Positions 1-5,357 of a DNA stretch of 5,357 nucleotides are shown piece by piece. Each line of letters opens with the position of its first letter. Position 1 is the first letter of the stretch. Below the pieces are notes generated by a model that saw only the letters and a program-made list of their open reading frames with translations, did no database searches and was not told where the DNA came from. A program made the position numbers and the translations under genes. The stretch is from SCTD01 sp046593875 (GTDB taxonomy: Bacteria; Actinomycetota; Actinomycetes; Mycobacteriales; SCTD01), in assembly GCA_046593875.1 (NCBI GenBank), contig JBKJQQ010000085.1, positions 1 to 5,357 on the forward strand, written 5' to 3'.

Positions 1-141
1 GGTCAGGTGGATCGCGGGGTAGGCCTTGTTCGGCGAGCCGAGCAGGTCGCACAGCAGCGCGATCCGGTCCAGGTCCGGGACCATCTGGTCCTCGGCCGGG
101 TAGCGGGTCGCCAGCTCAGACAGCACGCGCTGCAGCGTCAT
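1..141 (-). CDS. folC: FolC, dihydrofolate synthase / folylpolyglutamate synthase, N-terminal fragment cut by window edge
   Basis: This bifunctional cytoplasmic ligase uses ATP to join glutamate to dihydropteroate and then to tetrahydrofolates, which keeps folates in the cell. Only the first 47 residues are visible, and the frame is open to the left edge. They read MTLQRVLSELATRYPAEDQ at the start and end with SPNKAYPAIHLT. In known actinobacterial FolC proteins, a 'SPxxAYPxIHxT' segment comes directly before the ATP-binding P-loop GTNGKTS, so the P-loop should begin just outside the window. The ATG at 141-139 overlaps the valS stop TGA (140-138) as ATGA, and only a weak GAAGG lies about 10 bases upstream, so translation probably depends on coupling to valS. 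valS followed by folC is a familiar actinobacterial order. The identification rests on a short segment, but that segment is characteristic. The catalytic residues are not visible. Confidence 0.88.
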   Translation of the reverse strand, partial: MTLQRVLSELATRYPAEDQMVPDLDRIALLCDLLGSPNKAYPAIHLT

Positions 142-2708
142 GTGCGGGCAGCCTTCGGCGGTGCCTCGCCGAGCTCGAGCGTCCGCACCTCGAAGGGCTC
201 GGCGGACTCGGCCGTCGTCAGCTCCTCGATCAGGCAGGCGTTGCGCAGGTCCTGCTCGAGGCCGGCCAGCACGGCAAGCTCGGCCGCGGAACCGGTCGCG
301 TGCAGCAGCAGCACCGGCGTCTTCATCGACGTCTTGGCCCGGCTCTTCTCACCCCGCACCCGCTCCAGGACCTTCGCCGCGTAGTCCAGCGGGTCGAGCG
401 CGTCGCGCTCCCCCGCCGCCGTCCGCAGCGGCGCCGCCGCCGGCCACTCCTGCCCGTGCACCGAGCCGTCCTTCCACCACGACCACACCTCCTCGGTCGC
501 GAAGGGCAGCACCGGGGCGAACAGCCTTAGCAGCACGTCGAGTGACGTCCGCAGCGCGCGGTTGGCCGAGTCGGCCGACGGGCCACCGCCGTAGGCGCGC
601 CCCTTCACCAGCTCGATGTAGTCGTCGCAGAAGGACCAGAAGAAGTCCTCGGTGCGCTCCAGCGCGCGGGTGTAGTCCGACGCCTCGAACGCCTTCGTCG
701 CCTCGTCGACGACGTCGGCCAGCCGCGCGAGCAACGCGCGGTCGACCGCCTCGGTCACGTCGCCGTCGCCGGCCTCAGGGAAGCCGAGCACGAACTTCGA
801 CGCGTTCAGCAGCTTCACCGCCAGCCGCCGGCCGACCTTCATCTGGCCCTCGTCGAAGGCCGTGTCGGTGCCGAGCCGCCCGTTGGCCGCCCAGTAGCGG
901 ACGGCGTCCGTGCCGTGCTGCTCCAGCAGACCCATCGGCGTCACGACGTTGCCGACCGACTTGCTCATCTTCTTGCGGTCCGGGTCCAGGATCCAGCCGG
1001 ACAGCGCGGCGCCGGTCCAGGGCAGCGAGCCGTGCTCGTGGTGGCTGCGCACCACGGTCGAGAACAGCCAGGTGCGGATGATGTCGTGCCCCTGCGGACG
1101 CAGGTCGTACGGGAAGACGCGCCCGAACAGGTCGCCGTCGTCCTCCCAGCCCCCGGCGATCTGCGGTGTCAGCGACGACGTGGCCCAGGTGTCCATGACG
1201 TCCGGGTCGGCGGTGAAACCGCCTGGCTGGTCGCGCTGCTCGGCGGTGAAGCCGGTCGGCACCTGCGAGGTCGGGTCGATCGGCAGCTCGGCCTCGTCCG
1301 GCAGCAGCGGTGCGTCGTAGTCCGGCTCACCGGCCGCGTCGAGGCGGTACCAGAGCGGGAACGGCACGCCGAAGAAGCGCTGGCGGCTGATCAGCCAGTC
1401 ACCGTTGAGGCCACCGACCCAGTTCTCGTAGCGGCTCTGCATGAAGCCGGGGTGCCACACGATCTCCTTGCCGCGCTGCACCAGCTCGTCGCGCAGGTCG
1501 CTGTCGCGGCCGCCGTTGCGGAGGTACCACTGCCGGCTCGTCACGATCTCGAGCGGACGGTCGCCCTTCTCGTAGAACTTCACCGGGTGCGTGATGGCCT
1601 TCGGCTCACCCGCGAGATCGCCTGATGCAGTGAGCATCTCGACGATCCGCACCTGCGCCTGCTTGACCGTCTTACCGGCGAGCTCGGCGTAGGGCTCCTC
1701 CGCCACACCGTCGGGCGCTGTCGGCACGAGCCGCCCGTCACGGGCCACGATGCTGCGCACCGGCAGGTCGAGCTCACGCCACCAGGTCACGTCGGTGGTG
1801 TCGCCGAAGGTGCAGATCATCGCGATGCCGGAGCCCTTGTCGGGCTGGGCCAGCTCGTGCGCGAGCACCGGGACTCGGGCCCCGAACAGCGGCGTCGTCA
1901 CGGTCGTGCCGAACAGCGGCTGGTAGCGCTCGTCGTCCGGGTGCGCCACCAGCGCGACGCAGGCCGGGAGCAGCTCGGGGCGGGTCGTCTCGATGAACAC
2001 CGGGTCTGCGCCCGCACGGGCGAAGGCGATCCGGTGGTAGGCGCCCGGCCGCTCACGGTCCTCGAGCTCGGCCTGCGCGACGGCGGTCTTGAAGTCCACG
2101 TCCCAGAGCGTCGGCGCCTCGGTGGCGTAGGCCTCGCCGCGGGCGAGGTTGCGCAGGAACGCCCGCTGGGCGGCGCGGCGCGCACGGTCGCCGATGGTCT
2201 CGTACGTCTGTGTCCAGTCCACCGACAGGCCGAGCCGCTTGAACAGCCCCTCGAAGGCCTTCTCGTCCTCCAGCGTCAGCTGCTGGCAGAGCTCGACGAA
2301 GTTCTGCCGGCTGATGCTGACCTGCGGCGTCCCCTTCTTGAGGCTGCCGCTGTCGGCGGGCGGCGCGTAGGTCGGGTCGTACTGCTGGCTCGGGTCGCAG
2401 CGCACGCCGTAGAAGTTCTGCACGCGGCGCTCGGTCGGCAGGCCGTTGTCGTCCCAGCCCATCGGGTAGAAGACCGACTTGCCGCGCATGCGCATGTAGC
2501 GGGCCAGCAGGTCGGTGTGGGTGTAGCTGAAGACGTGGCCGACGTGCAGGCTGCCGGACACGGTCGGCGGCGGCGTGTCGATGGCGTAGACGTCGGCGCG
2601 CTCGGCGGTCCGGTCGAAGCGGTAGGTGCCGGTGCGCTGCCAGACCTCGTCCCAGGTCGCCTCCAGGCCGTCGAGGGTCGGCTTGTCGGGCACCCGGTCG
2701 TCAGTCAC
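138..2708 (-). CDS. valS: Valyl-tRNA synthetase, short 'type 2' form
   Basis: This class I aminoacyl-tRNA synthetase (856 aa, cytoplasmic) charges tRNA-Val and edits misactivated threonine. The HIGH-type motif HVGH is at residues 55-58, preceded by PPPTVSG (46-52). The KMSKS loop is at 580-584, in DRKKMSKSVGNV. The CP1 editing domain covers about 200-380 and includes TTRPELLPAC (241-250) and KGSGIAMICTFGDTTDV (291-307). The helical anticodon-binding domain begins near LNASKFV (634-640). After the HIGH box the protein has WDDNGLPTERRVQ (85-97), where classical bacterial ValS has a 'GxDHAGIATQ' segment. I recognise this as the type 2 ValS found in archaea, Rickettsia and some actinobacteria. 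The tail carries no heptad-like coiled coil of the classical type. The start is GTG at 2708: an in-frame TAG lies only four codons upstream, so the protein cannot begin earlier. It is the first gene of an operon with folC, which it overlaps by 4 bases. Confidence 0.97.
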   Translation of the reverse strand: MTDDRVPDKPTLDGLEATWDEVWQRTGTYRFDRTAERADVYAIDTPPPTVSGSLHVGHVFSYTHTDLLARYMRMRGKSVFYPMGWDDNGLPTERRVQNFYGVRCDPSQQYDPTYAPPADSGSLKKGTPQVSISRQNFVELCQQLTLEDEKAFEGLFKRLGLSVDWTQTYETIGDRARRAAQRAFLRNLARGEAYATEAPTLWDVDFKTAVAQAELEDRERPGAYHRIAFARAGADPVFIETTRPELLPACVALVAHPDDERYQPLFGTTVTTPLFGARVPVLAHELAQPDKGSGIAMICTFGDTTDVTWWRELDLPVRSIVARDGRLVPTAPDGVAEEPYAELAGKTVKQAQVRIVEMLTASGDLAGEPKAITHPVKFYEKGDRPLEIVTSRQWYLRNGGRDSDLRDELVQRGKEIVWHPGFMQSRYENWVGGLNGDWLISRQRFFGVPFPLWYRLDAAGEPDYDAPLLPDEAELPIDPTSQVPTGFTAEQRDQPGGFTADPDVMDTWATSSLTPQIAGGWEDDGDLFGRVFPYDLRPQGHDIIRTWLFSTVVRSHHEHGSLPWTGAALSGWILDPDRKKMSKSVGNVVTPMGLLEQHGTDAVRYWAANGRLGTDTAFDEGQMKVGRRLAVKLLNASKFVLGFPEAGDGDVTEAVDRALLARLADVVDEATKAFEASDYTRALERTEDFFWSFCDDYIELVKGRAYGGGPSADSANRALRTSLDVLLRLFAPVLPFATEEVWSWWKDGSVHGQEWPAAAPLRTAAGERDALDPLDYAAKVLERVRGEKSRAKTSMKTPVLLLHATGSAAELAVLAGLEQDLRNACLIEELTTAESAEPFEVRTLELGEAPPKAART

Positions 2709-2714
2709 CGCCCC

Positions 2715-2720
2715 AGTCTA
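2715..2720 (-). promoter_or_regulatory. Candidate leaderless promoter -10 element for valS
   Basis: Read on the minus strand the hexamer is TAGACT, which fits the actinobacterial -10 consensus TANNNT. Six bases separate it from the GTG start of valS, so transcription would begin at or within a base of the start codon. That is the spacing of leaderless mRNAs, which are common in actinobacteria. No good Shine-Dalgarno sequence is present (only GGGGCG directly against the GTG), and no TTGACA-like -35 is visible 17-18 bases further upstream. The hexamer includes the in-frame TAG that limits the valS start. This is inferred from sequence alone. Confidence 0.5.
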
Positions 2721-2722
2721 GG

Positions 2723-2748
2723 GAGCCTGCCTCGCCCCCTTTAGGCTC
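2723..2748. promoter_or_regulatory. Short inverted repeat in the divergent intergenic region, possible operator
   Basis: GAGCCT (2723-2728) and AGGCTC (2743-2748) form a perfect 6-bp inverted repeat with 14 bases between the arms. The arm centres are 20 bp apart, about two helical turns, a spacing compatible with a dimeric regulator. The right arm overlaps the candidate -10 hexamer of the rightward operon. A 6-bp match in GC-rich DNA can occur by chance, and no regulator gene lies in the window, so this is a weak call. Confidence 0.2.
2742..2747 (+). promoter_or_regulatory. Candidate leaderless promoter -10 element for the thioesterase operon
   Basis: TAGGCT matches TANNNT and ends 8 bases before the ATG at 2756, which puts the expected transcription start at or within about two bases of the start codon. 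The only purine-rich stretch upstream is the AGG inside the hexamer, too far from the ATG to be a good ribosome-binding site. No convincing -35 element is seen. The arrangement mirrors the valS promoter on the other strand. Confidence 0.42.
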
Positions 2749-2755
2749 GCTCTGC

Positions 2756-3508
2756 ATGACGACCGCGCTCGACCTGCCGGACACCTGGGCGTACGGCGCG
2801 GGGGTCCTGCACGGCGGCTGGCTGCTCGAGACGATCACCGCTGCGGCCCTGCAGCAGACCGCGCACCCGCACCCGCTCGCCGTCAGCGCGCACTACGCGG
2901 CTGCCCCGCGGGTCGGCGCCGCCGACCTCGACATCGAGGTCCTGCGCGAGGGCCGATCGGTCGGCAGCCTCCGGGCGCAGCTGTCGCAGGAGGGCCGTCC
3001 GAAGGTGTCGGCGCTCATCACCGCCGGCCGGCTGCCGGACGCGGGGGCGACGCCGCGGCACCTGGCCGCGCACCCGCCGCAGCTCCCGCCGCCCGAGTCG
3101 TGCCTGCGCCACGAGATGCCCGAAGGCCTGCCGCGCAACGGGATCCTGGAGAACCTCGAGGTCCGGCTGGACCCCGCGACGGCGGCGTGGACGTCCGGGT
3201 CGTTCGGCGGCGGCGCGGAGGTGCGCGCCTGGGTCCGGTCCACCTCGGGCCGCGAGGTCGACCCGCTGATGCTGCTCACCGTCGCCGACGCGCTGCCGCC
3301 GGTGACGCTCGAGCTCGGCATCGCCGGGTGGGTGCCGACCGTGGAGCTCACCGTCTACCTGCGGTCGGTCCCGGTGCAGGGGTGGCTGCGGTGCGTCCAG
3401 CGCGCCCGGCTGGTGCACGGCGGCTGGCTGGACGAGGAGTGCGAGGTCTGGGACAGCTCGGGCCAGCTCGTGGTCCAGGCGCGGCAGCTGGCGGGGTACC
3501 GGCAGTGA
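2756..3508 (+). CDS. Acyl-CoA thioesterase-like double-hotdog protein, first of a tandem pair
   Basis: This is probably a cytoplasmic hydrolase of acyl-CoA-type thioesters, of the TesB-like/4HBT_3 kind (250 aa). Neither a signal peptide nor a membrane segment is visible. The N-terminal hotdog half (about 8-95) has HGGWLLE (19-25), HPHP (37-40) and VSAHY (43-47). A proline-rich linker follows (about 96-120). The C-terminal half (about 130-250) has DPLMLLTVADALPPV (169-183) and ends VVQARQLAGYR. Aligned by eye to E. coli TesB as I remember it, D178, T195 and Q244 fall where TesB has its catalytic Asp, Thr and Gln. This alignment is from memory and needs checking. The ATG is the only plausible start: no ATG, GTG or TTG precedes it in frame in the intergenic region. 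The protein begins very close to its first domain strand, shorter at the N-terminus than many relatives. Substrate is unknown. The next gene encodes a paralogue. Confidence 0.82.
   Translation: MTTALDLPDTWAYGAGVLHGGWLLETITAAALQQTAHPHPLAVSAHYAAAPRVGAADLDIEVLREGRSVGSLRAQLSQEGRPKVSALITAGRLPDAGATPRHLAAHPPQLPPPESCLRHEMPEGLPRNGILENLEVRLDPATAAWTSGSFGGGAEVRAWVRSTSGREVDPLMLLTVADALPPVTLELGIAGWVPTVELTVYLRSVPVQGWLRCVQRARLVHGGWLDEECEVWDSSGQLVVQARQLAGYRQ
3425..3445 (+). repeat. 21-bp exact direct repeat shared with 4174-4194 (paralogue duplication trace)
   Basis: The stretch encoding WLDEECE in the first thioesterase gene recurs base for base at 4174-4194 in the second, at an offset of 749 bp. Other exact matches between the two genes are 15 bp at 2861-2875 and 3607-3621 (HPHP region) and 12 bp at 2885-2896 and 3631-3642 (SAHY region), both at an offset of 746 bp. 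They mark the two genes as a tandem duplication and are not a mobile repeat. The C-terminal segments are the most conserved, either through selection or through gene conversion. Confidence 0.8.
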
Positions 3509-4263
3509 CCTCGTACGACGTGTCGCTCGACCCGACCTGGGCGGTCGCGGACAAGCCGCATGGCGGGTACCTGCTGCGGACCGCCGTCGAGCAGGCGCTG
3601 GACGAGGCGCACCCGCACCCGATGGTCGTGAGCGCGCACTACCTGTCCTCCCCCTCCGCCGGCCGGGCGTCGGTCGACGTGGAGCGGCTGCGGACCGGCC
3701 GGCGGGTGGCGTCGTCCCGGGTGCGGCTCGTGCAGGACGACGCGGCGCAGGTGGAGGTGCTGCTGTCGCACGGGACGCTGTCCACGGCCGAGGACTTCTG
3801 GATCGCGCCGGGGGCCGCTCCCCCGGTGCTGCCGCCGCTGGAGGACTGCCCCCGGGTGCCGACGACAGGGCCGACCGGACGGGTCGTCGGCTACTTCGAC
3901 CACGTCGACCTGCGGATCGACCTGGCCACGGCGCAGTGGGCGCTGGGATCACCGCAGCGGCAGGCCGTCGTCCAGGGCTGGATGCGGCGCGACGACGGCG
4001 CCGACGCCTCGCCGCTGGACCTGCTGGTCTTCGCCGACGCGATGCCGCCGGTCACCTTCGACCTCGGGCTGATGGGGTGGGTGCCGACGCTCGAGCTGAC
4101 CGTGCACCTGCGCGGGCTGGCCGCGCCGGGGTGGGTGCGGGTCGTGCAGCGCGCCACGCTGCTCCGCGACGGGTGGCTGGACGAGGAGTGCGAGATCTGG
4201 GACAGCGCCGGCCGGCTGGTCGTCCAGGCCCGCCAGCTCGCCGGCTACCGCTTGGAGTCCTGA
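3505..4263 (+). CDS. Acyl-CoA thioesterase-like double-hotdog protein, second of a tandem pair
   Basis: This 252-residue paralogue of the preceding gene should also be a cytoplasmic thioester hydrolase of the TesB-like/4HBT_3 type. HGG (19-21), HPHP, VSAHY (42-46), FADAMPPV (176-183), GWVPTLELTV (191-200) and the ending VVQARQLAGYR all match the upstream protein. D178, T195 and Q244 keep the same residue numbers. The start is GTG at 3505, overlapping the upstream stop as GTGA. Although the frame is open far upstream, this start makes both paralogues align from their first residues, and it favours translational coupling. The two proteins differ most in the inter-domain linker (about 95-125), where this gene has a strong RNA hairpin, and around residues 60-90. 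That divergence suggests different substrates or a heteromer. Inactivity of one copy is less likely, because the candidate catalytic residues are kept in both. Confidence 0.8.
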   Translation: MTSYDVSLDPTWAVADKPHGGYLLRTAVEQALDEAHPHPMVVSAHYLSSPSAGRASVDVERLRTGRRVASSRVRLVQDDAAQVEVLLSHGTLSTAEDFWIAPGAAPPVLPPLEDCPRVPTTGPTGRVVGYFDHVDLRIDLATAQWALGSPQRQAVVQGWMRRDDGADASPLDLLVFADAMPPVTFDLGLMGWVPTLELTVHLRGLAAPGWVRVVQRATLLRDGWLDEECEIWDSAGRLVVQARQLAGYRLES

Positions 4264-4295
4264 ACGACCGCGTGCCACCATGCGCGCCAGATCCT

Positions 4296-4302
4296 GGGGA
4301 GG
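4296..4302 (+). promoter_or_regulatory. Strong Shine-Dalgarno sequence that decides the start of the decarboxylase gene
   Basis: GGGGAGG stands 5 bases before GTG 4308 and is by far the best ribosome-binding site in the window. It favours GTG 4308 over the in-frame GTG at 4272, which has no such site and would add 12 residues. A small stem (GCGCC 4284-4288 with GGCGC 4301-4305) could partly cover the site. With 5 base pairs it is only a possibility. Confidence 0.75.
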
Positions 4303-4307
4303 CGCTC

Positions 4308-5357
4308 GTGAAGCAGTCCGACTGGCGAGCGGTGCTCGACGCGGTCGCGCCGGCGGCGCTGGCCCACCTGGAGTCGCTGCCGCACCGCCGGGTCTTCCCC
4401 GAGGGCGATCACGACCAGGTGCGCGCCGCCCTGGACCACGGCCTTCCCGACGTCGGGCTCGACCCGGCGCAGGTGGTGGCCGAGCTCGCCCGCGACCTGC
4501 AGCCGTACATCACCGCGCACGCGAGCGGTCGCTTCTTCGGCTTCGTCATCGGCGGGCTGCACCCCGCGTCCTGGGGCGCCGAGCTGCTGGTGTCCACCTG
4601 GGACCAGAACGCCGGGCTCTTCCCGCCCACGCCCGGGGTCGCGGTGGCCGAGGAACTGGCCGCGCAGTGGCTGCTCGACCTGGTGCAGCTACCGGCGGAC
4701 AGCTCGGTCGGCTTCGTCACGGGCGGGCAGATGGCGAACTTCACCTGTCTGGCCGCCGCGCGCGATCAGGTGCTCCGCGACGCCGGCTGGGACGTGGAGG
4801 CCGAGGGCCTGCCCGGGGCACCCCGGGTGACGGTCGTGCTGAAGGAGGGCGTGCACTCCACCGTCGTGCGCGCGCTGCGCTTCCTCGGGCTCGGCGAGCG
4901 CGCGGCGGTCTTCGTGCCCTGCGACGAGCAGGACCGGGTGCGGCCGGACGAGCTCGCTCGGGTGCTGAGCACGGTCACGGGTCCGACGATCCTCACCGTC
5001 GAGGCGGGCAACGTGAACACCGGCGCCTTCGACGACTTCGTGGCCGTCGCGGACGTCGTGGAGCGGCATCGGGCAGCGGGCAATCCGACCTGGGCGCACG
5101 TCGACGGGGCGGTGATGCTGCTGGCCGCCGCGTCGCCGGCCATGGCCGCGCAGGTGCAGGGGATGGACCGCTTCGACTCGTGGTCCACCGACGGGCACAA
5201 GCTGCTCAACGTCGCCTACGACTGCGGGCTGGCGATCTGCCGCCACCCGGCCGCGCACCGGGCGGCGATGAGCGTTCAGGCCAGCTACCTCGAGCAGGGC
5301 ACCGGTGCGCGCGACCCGATGGACTGGAACCCGGAGTTCTCCCGCCGGGCCCGGGGG
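4308..5357 (+). CDS. Group II PLP-dependent amino-acid decarboxylase family protein, C-terminus cut by window edge
   Basis: 350 residues are visible with no stop; relatives are usually about 450-500 aa, so roughly a quarter is missing. The fold-type I PLP-binding set is present. SGRFFGFVIGG (73-83) is the family's N-terminal substrate-side motif. VTGGQMANF (137-145) is in the position of the phosphate-binding loop. H183, in VHSTVVRALRFLGLG, is the expected ring-stacking His. HVDGA (264-268) carries D266, which pairs with the pyridine nitrogen. K298, in STDGHKLLNVAYDCG (293-307), is the Schiff-base lysine. These support a cytoplasmic decarboxylase of the glutamate/aspartate/diaminobutyrate/aromatic group. 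The substrate cannot be read from the sequence, and databases often label similar proteins as aminotransferases. Departures from the textbook motifs are Q141 where Ser/Thr is common and L299 where Trp usually follows the lysine. The gene follows the thioesterase pair after 44 bases on the same strand and is probably co-transcribed, with its own strong ribosome-binding site. Confidence 0.88.
   Translation, partial: MKQSDWRAVLDAVAPAALAHLESLPHRRVFPEGDHDQVRAALDHGLPDVGLDPAQVVAELARDLQPYITAHASGRFFGFVIGGLHPASWGAELLVSTWDQNAGLFPPTPGVAVAEELAAQWLLDLVQLPADSSVGFVTGGQMANFTCLAAARDQVLRDAGWDVEAEGLPGAPRVTVVLKEGVHSTVVRALRFLGLGERAAVFVPCDEQDRVRPDELARVLSTVTGPTILTVEAGNVNTGAFDDFVAVADVVERHRAAGNPTWAHVDGAVMLLAAASPAMAAQVQGMDRFDSWSTDGHKLLNVAYDCGLAICRHPAAHRAAMSVQASYLEQGTGARDPMDWNPEFSRRARG

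Noticed and set aside
140..1081. Long plus-strand open frame (313 codons) opposite the 3' half of valS
   Set aside because: The product is an Arg/Pro/Ala/Ser-rich low-complexity string with no domain. It is the expected antisense shadow of a GC-rich gene whose valS reading is unmistakable.
1857..2744. Plus-strand open frame (295 codons) opposite the 5' half of valS, running into the intergenic region
   Set aside because: The product is dominated by Arg, Val, Gly and Leu and has no recognisable motif, and the frame mirrors valS codon periodicity. It is an antisense artefact.
2709..2755. T-box or other riboswitch leader for valS
   Set aside because: The 47-bp gap is far too short for a T-box, an in-frame stop and a -10-like element sit right next to the start, and no leader structure is visible.
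3100..3504. Extension of the second thioesterase frame upstream to an ATG at 3100
   Set aside because: Residues before the GTG at 3505 are an Arg/Gly/Ala-rich out-of-frame reading of the first thioesterase. The paralogue alignment begins right at GTG 3505.
2741..3952. Minus-strand open frame (403 codons) across both thioesterase genes
   Set aside because: The composition is very rich in Arg, Pro and Ala, without motifs. Plus-strand paralogy between the two thioesterases shows which strand is coding.
4272..4307. Alternative in-frame GTG start at 4272 for the decarboxylase
   Set aside because: It lacks a ribosome-binding site and would translate through the strong GGGGAGG that sits at ideal spacing from GTG 4308.
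4812..4827. CCCGGGG/CCCCGGG inverted repeat inside the decarboxylase gene as a terminator or operator
   Set aside because: The two-base centre makes a poor RNA loop, no U-run follows, and it lies in mid-gene within a Pro-Gly-Ala-Pro-coding stretch where such runs arise by codon bias.
4245..5258. Several minus-strand open frames (105-189 codons) opposite the decarboxylase gene
   Set aside because: The plus strand carries a complete ordered set of PLP-enzyme motifs. The minus-strand products are low-complexity and motif-free.

Overview
The window is uniformly GC-rich (well over two-thirds G+C by eye), and its coding frames strongly prefer G or C in the third codon position. Gene starts are often GTG, and genes overlap by 4 bases. 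This and the protein types point to a high-GC actinobacterium. I cannot name a genus. I see no sequence-composition break, insertion sequence, integrase, tRNA, rRNA or CRISPR array, so this looks like ordinary chromosome.

Layout: two gene blocks diverge from a 47-bp intergenic region (2709-2755). Leftward, on the minus strand, lies a complete valyl-tRNA synthetase gene (valS, 2708 to 138) followed by the first 47 codons of folC (dihydrofolate/folylpolyglutamate synthase, from 141 off the left edge). The valS stop and folC start overlap as ATGA, so this is a housekeeping operon linking tRNA charging and folate retention. The ValS is the shorter type with a DDNGLPTE signature after the HIGH box and no recognisable C-terminal coiled coil, not the classical bacterial type.

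Rightward, on the plus strand, are two tandem paralogous double-hotdog acyl-CoA thioesterase-like genes (2756-3508 and 3505-4263), also overlapping by 4 bases (GTGA). After a 44-bp gap comes a group II PLP-dependent decarboxylase-type gene with a strong ribosome-binding site (4308 to the right edge, incomplete). The three probably form one transcript. Their combined role is unknown: acyl-thioester hydrolysis next to amino-acid decarboxylation is suggestive but not decisive.

Both divergent first genes have a TANNNT -10-like hexamer 6-8 bases before the start codon and lack a convincing Shine-Dalgarno sequence, so both may be transcribed as leaderless mRNAs. I find no clear new biological system here. 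The observations most worth checking are the ValS type, the fused-looking thioesterase pair, the divergent leaderless promoters and the uncharacterised decarboxylase.
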